From: JBCDAP01 sp038747915
GTDB taxonomy: Bacteria; Planctomycetota; Phycisphaerae; Phycisphaerales; UBA1924
DNA length: 28,647 nt
NCBI GenBank assembly: GCA_038747915.1
Contig: JBCDJJ010000043.1
Location: 1-28,647, forward strand
Direction of reading: 5' to 3'
Shown here: piece after piece, positions 22,597-28,647 of the stretch
Numbering within the stretch: the stretch's first letter is position 1
How the letters are laid out: each line of letters starts with the position of its first letter
Notes under the pieces: generated by a model
Databases searched by the model: none
The model's input: only the letters and a program-made list of their open reading frames with translations
What the model was told of the DNA's origin: nothing
Position numbers and translations under genes: made by a program

Positions 22597-23429
22597 ACGA
22601 CGTCGCCACTCTGGCCACCGGTGAGCTCGTGCGGCGAGACGGCGGGCAGGGAGACCCGGAAGGTCGCCCCCTCCCCCTCACGTGACTGCACCGCGATCTG
22701 CCCGCCGGCATCGGTCACAAGCTGGGCACACACGGAGAGCCCAAGCCCACACCCGTGCTCGGCACCGCCGTCGGCGCGGAAGAACGGCTCGAACACCCGG
22801 GCCGAAACCTCGCTCGACATCCCGCACCCGGTGTCCGTGACTTCGATCGTGACCCATGACTCGATGCCGTCGCCGATGTTCCACGTGGAACGCGCCGCCC
22901 GGACGCTCAACTCGGTGCCGCGCGATCGCATTGCAGCGCGGGCGTTGACGATCAGGTTCAGCAGGACCTGCTGGAGGGCAGCGGGGGACATCCGCACCCA
23001 TGACTCGGTCCCGATCGATGAGTGAAGTGTGATCCCATCGCGATCGAGTGGACGCGTGAGACACAGCAACGCGTCGGAGAGCGCCGAACCTACGTGGCAG
23101 ATCGGCGCGTCCCCCACCACATCGTCACGGATGAACCCCAGCATCGACGCAGCGATCCGAGCCGCCTGCTCCGTCCCCGCCATCGAACGCTCGAGCGCCC
23201 GGCGAACCAGCTCCGCATCATCGGGGTACTCCGAGGCCATCTGCGCGTACGAGAGCACCGGCGTCAGGATGTTGTTGAACTCGTGGGCGATCGAGCCCAC
23301 GAGCGTGCCGAGGGTTGCCAGACGCTGCGCCTGTGCGAGTGCCGCCTCTGCGGACTCCGCCCGTTCGCGCAGCGACGCCACCTCCGACTCGAGCCGCGCT
23401 CGTCGCGAACTGGCACCGTCTTGATCCAT
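22557..23429 (-). CDS. Soluble histidine kinase (HisKA plus HATPase_c)
   Basis: GGAGG seven bases upstream fixes the ATG at 23429, giving 290 residues. There is no membrane segment or sensor domain: a coiled coil (residues about 10-36) leads straight into the dimerisation helix with the phosphate-accepting His49 (GSIAHEFNN). The ATPase part has the N box LLNLIVNARAAM (Asn162), G1 DTGCGM (199-204), FEPFF (213-217) and G2 GCGLGLSV (226-233). The HEFNN form belongs to the group that often pairs with NtrC-like or stand-alone receivers, and no response regulator is in the window. The kinase is divergent from parB and holds a parS-like palindrome inside its coding sequence. Its 3' end overlaps the ABC gene by 40 bases tail to tail. 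Confidence 0.9.
   Translation of the reverse strand: MDQDGASSRRARLESEVASLRERAESAEAALAQAQRLATLGTLVGSIAHEFNNILTPVLSYAQMASEYPDDAELVRRALERSMAGTEQAARIAASMLGFIRDDVVGDAPICHVGSALSDALLCLTRPLDRDGITLHSSIGTESWVRMSPAALQQVLLNLIVNARAAMRSRGTELSVRAARSTWNIGDGIESWVTIEVTDTGCGMSSEVSARVFEPFFRADGGAEHGCGLGLSVCAQLVTDAGGQIAVQSREGEGATFRVSLPAVSPHELTGGQSGDVVQGATPATTGSPA
22877..22892. promoter_or_regulatory. parS-like site 1, inside the histidine kinase gene
   Basis: TGTTCCACGTGGAACG contains the 14-bp palindrome GTTCCACGTGGAAC, which matches the known parS consensus bound by chromosomal ParB. On the minus strand it encodes Arg180-Ser-Thr-Trp-Asn184 of the kinase. It lies about 0.77 kb from the parB start. Confidence 0.8.
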
Positions 23430-23551
23430 GACCAATCCTCCACCACATTCATCGGCTCACCTTTGATGAATCGACGCAAGGTTCTGTGCCAGTACCCATC
23501 ACTCAGTAGGTCCATGCAGACTGCCACGAACACACCGGTCCGCGAACGACG

Positions 23552-23567
23552 CGTTCCACGTGGAACG
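23552..23567. promoter_or_regulatory. parS-like site 2, upstream of parB
   Basis: CGTTCCACGTGGAACG is a perfect 16-bp palindrome carrying the same 14-bp core as site 1. It lies 90 bases before the parB ATG, in the region shared with the divergent kinase gene. ParB bound here could nucleate partition complexes and could also affect both promoters. Confidence 0.85.
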
Positions 23568-23656
23568 CCCGCTCGATCGATCCATGGCGCCACGCTACGA
23601 TGACTTTGTTGGTGCCACCCCAGCATGCAGTAGTTCGATGTAAAGGACCACTTGAT

Positions 23657-24601
23657 ATGGCACGAGCTAATCAGCGTCGACTCGGACGTGGCCTCCAAAC
23701 CCTCCTTGCCTCACCACCTGATCCAGGGAGTGGCCGTATTGTTGAATCCAATGATTCTTCTTCAGTTATATCTCCACCGGAGAGTGTCTCCGACTCCGGG
23801 ATCATCGAGGTGGAGATCGATCGAATCGGGCCCAACCCGGATCAGCCGCGCCGGCGCTTCGACGATGAGACCATCCGCGCGCTCGCCGACAGCATCGCGA
23901 TCCACGGCGTGCTGCAACCGGTCATCGTGCGTCCGAGAAGCGGGGGGGGCACGGAGACGCGGTACGAGCTCATCGCTGGTGAACGGCGGTGGCGTGCTGC
24001 GAGACGCGCCGGACTGCTTGTTATACCGAGCATTATCCGAACATTAGATGATCGAAATACCGCCGAGTTGGCGCTGATTGAGAACATCCAACGCGAGGAT
24101 CTCAACCCCATCGATCGCGCGCAGGCGTTTCAGCATCTCATCGAGCAGTTCGGGCTCACCCAGGCGGAGGTGGCCAGGCGGGTTGGGATCGACCGGTCTT
24201 CGGTGGCCAACCTGATTCGTCTCACCGAGCTCGAGGCACCGATTCAAGAGCTGATCGCGGGCGGCACGCTCTCGACGGGGCACGGGAAGGCCCTTCTCAC
24301 ATCACCCGCGGGTGATGCCCGCATCGAGCTGGCCTCGCGAGCCGCCCGCGAATCGTGGAGCGTCCGCGCGCTCGAAAAAGCCGCTCGCGCCTCTCCGACA
24401 GCTCGGACACCCCCCCAGCGCAAAGACGCCGAGACGGCCGACCCGGATACAGATGCCCTCGCCGCTCAACTCGGTGAGCATCTCGGCACGCGTGTCAAGA
24501 TTCACCGCTCCGGAACAGGGGGGCGGATCGAGATCGTGTTCTTTGACCATGATCATTTCGACGCGGTCGCGCAACGAATGAGATTTCATTATGACACCTA
24601 G
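23657..24601 (+). CDS. parB: Chromosome partition protein ParB
   Basis: ParB binds parS, slides along the DNA as a CTP-dependent clamp, and works with ParA to move replicated origins apart. The ATG at 23657 follows AAAGGA and gives 314 residues. The N-terminal RRLGRGL (7-13) is the usual ParA-activating motif. The CTP-binding core shows LIAGERRWRAARRAGL (105-120) and ALIENIQREDLNPI (139-152). The helix-turn-helix spans about 166-190 (LTQAEVARRVGIDRSSVANL). A variable linker leads to the C-terminal dimer domain (LGTRVKIHRSGTGGRIEIVF). No parA gene is adjacent, which is unusual because the two are normally neighbours, so parA must lie elsewhere. Two parS-like sites are close. Stretches of the gene near 23737-23774 and 24019-24060 are AT-rich compared with the rest. 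Confidence 0.95.
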   Translation: MARANQRRLGRGLQTLLASPPDPGSGRIVESNDSSSVISPPESVSDSGIIEVEIDRIGPNPDQPRRRFDDETIRALADSIAIHGVLQPVIVRPRSGGGTETRYELIAGERRWRAARRAGLLVIPSIIRTLDDRNTAELALIENIQREDLNPIDRAQAFQHLIEQFGLTQAEVARRVGIDRSSVANLIRLTELEAPIQELIAGGTLSTGHGKALLTSPAGDARIELASRAARESWSVRALEKAARASPTARTPPQRKDAETADPDTDALAAQLGEHLGTRVKIHRSGTGGRIEIVFFDHDHFDAVAQRMRFHYDT

Positions 24602-24617
24602 CGTCCACACACTTGAC

Positions 24618-24646
24618 TTGCCGAAGAATAGTTTTGTCCCTACATT
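24618..24646 (+). promoter_or_regulatory. Possible promoter for the coiled-coil/winged-helix gene
   Basis: TTGCCG (24618-24623) and TACATT (24641-24646) are 17 bases apart, in the 137-base gap after parB. An overlapping TTGACT (24613-24618) is a better -35 match but is spaced too far from that -10. The call is weak. Confidence 0.3.
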
Positions 24647-24738
24647 TCATTCGAGCACTGCTCGATATGTGTCGGAGGGCTCACGCCGGCATCCGCCGAT
24701 CACCATGCCTCCACTGGCAGTAACACAGGATTTCTTTC

Positions 24739-25167
24739 ATGACGGCACATGCGTTGAACAACGCCAGCATCGAAGAGCTACAGGTTGAACTCCGTCGTCG
24801 CGAACGCCGCGTCACGTCGCTGCAACGCAAACGCGAGAAGCTCCAGGCCCAGATCGATGAGATCGACGCCGAGATCACGGCCTACGGCAACACCGCCAGC
24901 GCGGGAGCCGGTCGCCGCCGCCCGCGCAACGACTCGAACCTCGCCGATGCCCTGGCCCAGGTGCTGACCGGCCAAACGCTCTCGGTCACCGAGGCGGCCG
25001 ATCACGTGCAAAAGGCCGGCTACCGGACCACCAGCCCCAACTTCCGCACCATCGTCAATCAGACGCTTCTGAAGGACAAGCGCTTTAAGCGTGTCTCGCG
25101 GGGCAAGTACACCGCCTCGGGTGGTGGACGATCCTCCAAGAAGCGGACACGCAAGTCCCGCGGCTGA
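24739..25167 (+). CDS. Coiled-coil protein with a HARE-HTH-like winged-helix domain
   Basis: The 142-residue protein has a clear two-part plan. Residues about 8-48 are a charged coiled coil (ELQVELRRRERRVTSLQRKR, then REKLQAQIDEIDAEI). Residues about 65-125 form a compact helical domain (NLADALAQVLTGQTLSVTEA, then VQKAGYRTTSPNFRTIVNQ, then KRFKRVSRGKYTA), and the tail is strongly basic. The domain resembles the HB1/HARE-HTH winged helix found in RNA polymerase delta and chromatin proteins, suggesting DNA or nucleoprotein binding. I recall similar proteins in many planctomycetes but no tested role. It is 137 bases downstream of parB and could act in chromosome organisation. AGGA precedes the ATG at a rather long distance. 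Confidence 0.75.
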   Translation: MTAHALNNASIEELQVELRRRERRVTSLQRKREKLQAQIDEIDAEITAYGNTASAGAGRRRPRNDSNLADALAQVLTGQTLSVTEAADHVQKAGYRTTSPNFRTIVNQTLLKDKRFKRVSRGKYTASGGGRSSKKRTRKSRG

Positions 25168-25181
25168 TCTCGCCACATCAC

Positions 25182-25205
25182 GCGACACGATCACGATCGC
25201 GTCGC
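25182..25205 (-). terminator. Hairpin between convergent genes, possible terminator
   Basis: GCGACACGA can pair with TCGCGTCGC around a short loop. The one imperfect pair is A.C on the plus strand and G.U on the minus strand. It overlaps the last codons and stop of the MFS gene and lies 15 bases after the stop of the plus-strand gene. No U-tract follows. Confidence 0.3.
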
Positions 25206-26534
25206 CAGGTGCATCCGCACAAACATCAGGCACGCGATGAGCGCGATGCCGGCAAGCAGCACGAACACCCACGCGCCGAGCCCGACGGGCTCGGCCGCGA
25301 GGGCGATCGGCAGACTGATCCCGCTGTAGAGCACCGCACCTACCATCGGCGCGATCACGCCTCGCACACCGGTCAGCGTGGTGTGGATGCCCATGTACAC
25401 ATTCGCGAGTTCACGCGTCGCGAAGTCGTGGTGGCCCAGGTTCCACGCCAGGATCCCGCCGCCCATCGCGACCCCGCGGATGATCTGTCCCACCATGATG
25501 GCACCCTCGCTCCGCAGGAGAAAGCCTGTTGCGGCGAGCCCGATCGCCGCGAAAAAAAGCCAGGAGTGGTACGCGCGGAACTGCACCACATGCACCCCGC
25601 CCAGGAGCCGCGCCCACAGCGGGATCGTCAGCACGGGCATGAGCATCGGCACCGCCTGCACCAGTACCAGTGAGGTGAGATACCCCGGATCGAACACGTC
25701 CTTGAGCGCCAGGATGAACACCGGCACCGCTGCAAGATTCGAGAACCCCAGTATGAACTGGGCGGTCATGTACTGACGATAGAAACGATCCTCGCGCAGC
25801 ACGCCGACCATCGCCCGCGGCCCCGCCCCGGTTCCAGCGGCCCGACTGCGAAACTCGCCCGCAAGCTGCGTTGGGCCACCCCGCCACCGGATCCGGGAGA
25901 ACGTGAACACGCCGAGCCCGCCGAGCACGACCGCCACACCGAAGAGCCATCGGTAGGCCTCTTCTCCGCCGAGTTGCGATCGATCCATCGCCCACCCGAT
26001 GAGCAGCGCCGTCGCTGACACCGTGATCGCCGCCGCCATGGCCAATCGGCCCGCGATCCGCGCTCGCGCCGCATCCGAGTAGTTCCCCCGCCACAGATCA
26101 CCCCGCGCGGTCACAAGACCCGCCATCATCAGTCGCGCTACACATGACGCGACCACGAGCACTGCGAGCCCGATCTCATTGAGCGGCGCCATCGCGATCG
26201 CGGTCACACACACCAGCACGCCGAGCTGAAACAGATTGCTCGCCCGCACCCGCTCGCGACCGTGCAGCACGGTCGACCAGAAAAAACCCGTGAGATTCGC
26301 AGCGGGCGCCGCTGCCACGATCAAACCCACCACCCACGCCGGCGCCTCGAATGCTTTGTTCGCGATCACGCCGAGCACGTTCCCCTCGACACACGCGACC
26401 GCCATCGGCACCAGCAGCGCCGACCGGAGTTCCCACCGGAGGTTGCGCCGTGCGATCGCCGTCAGATCGCGCGGCACCGCCATCGACGACACCGCCGCCC
26501 CCACTCGGCGCGCGATCACGTTTACCACCGCCAC
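25191..26534 (-). CDS. Major facilitator superfamily transporter
   Basis: The product of about 447 residues is a polytopic membrane protein with roughly twelve hydrophobic segments, arranged as two halves around a cytosolic loop (RWRGGPTQLAGEFRSRAAG). The first half holds VEGNVLGVIANKAFEAPAWV and an Arg-containing loop (HGRERVRASNLFQLG) like the A-type motif of MFS proteins. The second half includes QIIRGVAMGGGILAWNLGHH. This MFS group is common in planctomycetes, but the substrate is not known. The exact start is uncertain: GTG at 26534 is listed, GTG at 26528 fits the GAGAGG better, and ATG at 26483 is also possible. The gene is convergent with the coiled-coil/winged-helix gene. Confidence 0.82.
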   Translation of the reverse strand: MAVVNVIARRVGAAVSSMAVPRDLTAIARRNLRWELRSALLVPMAVACVEGNVLGVIANKAFEAPAWVVGLIVAAAPAANLTGFFWSTVLHGRERVRASNLFQLGVLVCVTAIAMAPLNEIGLAVLVVASCVARLMMAGLVTARGDLWRGNYSDAARARIAGRLAMAAAITVSATALLIGWAMDRSQLGGEEAYRWLFGVAVVLGGLGVFTFSRIRWRGGPTQLAGEFRSRAAGTGAGPRAMVGVLREDRFYRQYMTAQFILGFSNLAAVPVFILALKDVFDPGYLTSLVLVQAVPMLMPVLTIPLWARLLGGVHVVQFRAYHSWLFFAAIGLAATGFLLRSEGAIMVGQIIRGVAMGGGILAWNLGHHDFATRELANVYMGIHTTLTGVRGVIAPMVGAVLYSGISLPIALAAEPVGLGAWVFVLLAGIALIACLMFVRMHLATRS

Positions 26535-26632
26535 CTCTCATCAATCGAGAAAACGGGTCAAGCCACGCCCGACACGCGCAGCGATCTCAAGACCATATCG
26601 GCACCGACCAGGACAGGCCGCCAGCCGCTGAC

Positions 26633-26911
26633 TTAGTATCCAGCGTTGTGCCGCTGCAAGCGCGATGGGCGATCGAGCAGGAGAAACCGCGCGGTGTCCG
26701 AACGGAGCATGCGCGCGTTCATATCGTTCACGAGCGTCTCTCGGTTCCGAAACTCTTCGGCCGTCTCGTTGTAGGTCTCGAGTTCCGGCGTCGGCTGACG
26801 GCGCCACTGCGCGAGCGTCGAATCGCCGTGGTTGCACCCGCTGAGCACCGGCACCGGTAGCGCGAACAGACCAATGCCCAGTACTACCACACCAAGTCGT
26901 TCCCGCCGCAT
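26633..26911 (-). CDS. Small lipoprotein of unknown function
   Basis: The 92-residue protein has a textbook lipoprotein signal: a basic N-region (MRRERLG), a hydrophobic core and the lipobox VLSGC. A strong GAGGAGG five bases upstream fixes the start at 26911. The mature part is short, charged and helical (WRRQPTPELETYNETAEEFR, then NRETLVNDMNARML, then RFLLLDRPSRLQ), with no known domain. I recall small planctomycete lipoproteins with a similar MNARMLRxD-type segment but no function. It lies 98 bases before the MFS gene on the same strand, so the two may be co-transcribed. Confidence 0.75.
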   Translation of the reverse strand: MRRERLGVVVLGIGLFALPVPVLSGCNHGDSTLAQWRRQPTPELETYNETAEEFRNRETLVNDMNARMLRSDTARFLLLDRPSRLQRHNAGY

Positions 26912-27312
26912 ACCGGCCTCCTCAGCTAAGACCTCTTTTTAGCGGGCACTTACCCCCACCGTCAAACGAGTCCTGGCTGCTCGGGGTGCCCGAGATCGGC
27001 CACCGCCGCCGGGTCTGGCGGGTGCGTACCATCCCTCAACACCCCCGTGCTGCGTCCGCGCCGCTCGGGACCGATGCACCGGCCTTTTCCGCACCCGAGG
27101 GCGCCGGGATCCGCTCGGACCAACGCCAGGCCGCCAACGAGCGGAAGGCGAGACGCCGGGCCACGCCGCCCACCTACATGGATACGGGGCACGGCGCATC
27201 CACTCCCACCGGCCGGACGCCGCCGGGGGTGCTTTCTCGATGTGTGCGCGAACGACCGCACCACGCGCTCTACGCTCACCCGTTGCGTTCCGCGCCCGCA
27301 CGAGACCGCCCC
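26912..27312. other. Intergenic region before the serine acetyltransferase gene
   Basis: About 400 bases lie between the divergent starts of the small lipoprotein and cysE genes. Long frames are open on both strands, including an N-terminal extension of cysE, but their products look like shadows of GC-rich DNA. I compared the stretch by eye with RNase P RNA, tmRNA and SRP RNA cores and with common riboswitches and saw no match. A structured RNA cannot be ruled out. Confidence 0.4.
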
Positions 27313-28335
27313 ATGCCCACCAAACATGCCGAGCGAGCAGTGGGGGACCCACCCCCGCTCGACCGTGCCCTCGATCCCAAGGTGATCGACGCGATCACCG
27401 AGTCGGTCTGCCGCGAGCCGCACCTGTGCCGCGTCGGCGAGACCCGGCTGCCCGACCGTGCTGCGGTCGCGGAGCTGGTAGAACTCATCCGGCGGCTCGT
27501 CTTCCCGGGGTTCTTCTCCGACCGCGAACTCCGCCAGGAAGACGTGCCGAGCCATGTCGCCCATCTCGCGGCGCGACTCGCAGCCCATCTGCAGACCGAG
27601 ATCACCGCGGTCCTCCGATATGCGCACGAACTCGGCCTCGACCTCGTGGAGGGCGCCGACCCCGCCGCCGACGCGGAACTCGCCCGTGACCTTGCGCGCC
27701 GATTCCTCGAAGGGCTGCCCGAGATCCGCCGGTTGCTCTCGCTCGATGTGCAGGCCGCCTACGACGGTGATCCCGCTGCGACCCACACCGACGAGACCAT
27801 CCTCGCCTACCCGGGTGTCGCTGCGATCTTCTCGCACCGCGTCGCGCACGCGCTGTACGCACTCGATGTGCCGCTGCTGCCGCGCATCATTCAAGAGATG
27901 GCCCACACCGCGACCGGGATCGACATCCACCCCGGATGCACGATCGGCGAGTCATTCTTCATCGACCACGGCGGCGCTGTGGTGATCGGTGAGACCGCGA
28001 AGCTCGGCCACCACGTGCGCATCTACCAGGGTGTCACGCTCGGCGCGAAATCCTTCGATGCCGACGAACGCGGGCGACTGCTCCGCACCGGCAAGCAGCG
28101 GCACCCCACCATCGGCAACCGCGTCACGATTTATGCCGGGGCCATCATCCTCGGCGGTGAGACGGTGATCGGCGACGACTGCGTGATCTCCGGTTCGGTC
28201 TTCGTGACCGAGTCGGTGCCCGCCGGCCACGTCATCCGAAACCCCAAGCCCGAACTGGTGATGCGCTCCTCAACAAAGGGGAGCGGTGGGGGGGCACCCC
28301 AGGACGGCCGCCGATACACCGAAGCCGGCGGATGA
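27313..28335 (+). CDS. cysE: Serine O-acetyltransferase (EpsC/CysE type)
   Basis: The enzyme makes O-acetylserine from serine and acetyl-CoA, the first step of cysteine synthesis in the cytosol. The ATG at 27313 gives 340 residues. Residues about 20-195 form the helical N-terminal domain, longer than in E. coli CysE and typical of the EpsC branch (AYPGVAAIFSHRVAHALYAL). The left-handed beta-helix follows at about 200-315: TGIDIHPGCTIGESFFIDHG with catalytic His206 and His219, then GGAVVIGETAKLG, IYQGVTLGAKS and HPTIGNRVTIYAGAIILG. The C-terminal tail is Gly-rich and differs from the feedback-binding tail of enterobacterial CysE. No O-acetylserine sulfhydrylase gene is adjacent. The start is uncertain, because no ribosome binding site is obvious and the frame is open upstream. 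Confidence 0.93.
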   Translation: MPTKHAERAVGDPPPLDRALDPKVIDAITESVCREPHLCRVGETRLPDRAAVAELVELIRRLVFPGFFSDRELRQEDVPSHVAHLAARLAAHLQTEITAVLRYAHELGLDLVEGADPAADAELARDLARRFLEGLPEIRRLLSLDVQAAYDGDPAATHTDETILAYPGVAAIFSHRVAHALYALDVPLLPRIIQEMAHTATGIDIHPGCTIGESFFIDHGGAVVIGETAKLGHHVRIYQGVTLGAKSFDADERGRLLRTGKQRHPTIGNRVTIYAGAIILGGETVIGDDCVISGSVFVTESVPAGHVIRNPKPELVMRSSTKGSGGGAPQDGRRYTEAGG

Positions 28336-28509
28336 CACACCCCGCCTCAGAGCCGCGGGCCCGAGCACGCGCGCCAGACACACACCCGCCCACGCCATCA
28401 AGCGCACAACCTGGTCACGAGCGCAACCCGCGCACCGTCCGGTGAGCACAAAGACCCGCTACCCAGGTCCGTTTAGAGCATCTTGCATCATTGAGTTCCG
28501 TGCCCGGTG

Positions 28510-28530
28510 GTGGGAGCGTCTCGCTCCCAC
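28510..28530. repeat. Perfect 9-bp stem hairpin
   Basis: GTGGGAGCG and CGCTCCCAC form a perfect stem around the loop TCT. It stands 174 bases after the cysE stop and has no U-tract. The sequence differs from the double-hairpin repeat found at 8886 and 16504, so it may be a second repeat family. Confidence 0.55.
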
Positions 28531-28563
28531 GAACATTCGCCCACAGGTGTTCATCATCCGGCC

Positions 28564-28593
28564 GTGGGGGCGGGACCCGCCCCCCGCCCCCAC
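28564..28593. repeat. GC-only palindrome with alternative folds
   Basis: GTGGGGGCGGG (28564-28574) pairs with CCCGCCCCCAC (28583-28593) as a perfect 11-bp stem. A second perfect stem, GGGCGGG/CCCGCCC with a single-base centre at 28575, overlaps it. The two folds exclude each other. Confidence 0.5.
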
Positions 28594-28647
28594 AGGGTAC
28601 ACCAATAAACCAAGGGGGGTAAAAACTCCCCCACGCCCGCCCCCCCC

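Larger units (their letters stand above)
28336..28647. other. Non-coding tail of the window with palindromes and C/G tracts
   Basis: No gene was recognised in the last 312 bases. The region holds two perfect palindromic hairpins (listed separately), a GGGGG/CCCCC inverted repeat near 28614-28631 and a C-rich end. It could contain repeats of a mobile or regulatory type, or be terminators for cysE and an unseen gene to the right. Confidence 0.5.

Noticed and set aside
26986..27312. 109-residue N-terminal extension of the serine acetyltransferase
   Set aside because: The extension is low-complexity, Pro/Arg-rich and unlike the family; the ATG at 27313 gives the expected domain layout.
26939..27312. 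Structured RNA such as RNase P RNA, tmRNA or SRP RNA upstream of cysE
   Set aside because: The conserved core motifs of these RNAs were looked for by eye on both strands and not found; a covariance-model search would be needed to settle it.
26962..27930. A 322-residue minus-strand frame opposite cysE
   Set aside because: It has no recognisable domain and lies antisense to a clear serine acetyltransferase.
1..28647. CRISPR arrays, tRNA or rRNA genes, insertion sequences
   Set aside because: No regularly spaced direct repeats, no tRNA T-arm or rRNA segments, and no transposase motifs were seen on reading the window. A dedicated scan could still find a divergent tRNA.

Overview
The window is about 28.6 kb of GC-rich bacterial DNA with short gaps between genes. 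The gene set suggests a planctomycete, probably of the Phycisphaerae type: many small lipoproteins of unknown role, a short FlgM-like protein, a coiled-coil plus winged-helix protein beside parB, and UbiX and UbiA enzymes of the quinone type. This is inferred from remembered families. No rRNA or tRNA gene was seen to confirm it.

Layout. Positions 1-3.5 kb carry the 3' part of a TPR-like gene with a hairpin behind it, a SPOR-like lipoprotein, a FlgM-like anti-sigma factor and another lipoprotein. Positions 3.5-8.6 kb, all on the minus strand, form a compact virion-type cassette read as portal, scaffold, major capsid (DUF5309/SU10-like), three small structural-type genes and a holin-like membrane protein. 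It has no terminase, tail, integrase or repressor in this window. Positions 9.0-10.6 kb hold two coupled unknown genes and ubiX. Positions 10.6-12.0 kb hold a Fic-domain gene and an AT-rich gap that look acquired. Positions 12.0-16.4 kb form a plus-strand run: D-lactate dehydrogenase, LctP-type lactate permease, a UbiA prenyltransferase and a GbsR/MarR-like regulator. Positions 16.7-19.6 kb (minus) hold a membrane-anchored metallophosphoesterase with altered catalytic residues and lysS. Positions 19.6-22.6 kb (plus) hold an SRPBCC protein, a group III-type phosphofructokinase and an orphan ABC ATPase. Positions 22.5-25.2 kb hold a soluble histidine kinase, parB with two parS-like palindromes, and the coiled-coil/winged-helix protein. 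Positions 25.2-28.6 kb hold an MFS transporter, a small lipoprotein, a serine O-acetyltransferase and a palindrome-rich tail.

How the parts may work together. The lactate genes and the UbiX/UbiA pair suggest lactate metabolism and isoprenoid quinone synthesis side by side. ParB and its two parS-like sites suggest a chromosome partition centre, so this region may lie near the replication origin. The most unusual region is the terminase-less capsid cassette lying between what look like host genes. It could be a gene-transfer-agent-like or domesticated head module, or a prophage remnant. A second unexplained structure is a 76-78 bp double-hairpin repeat present in two intergenic regions.
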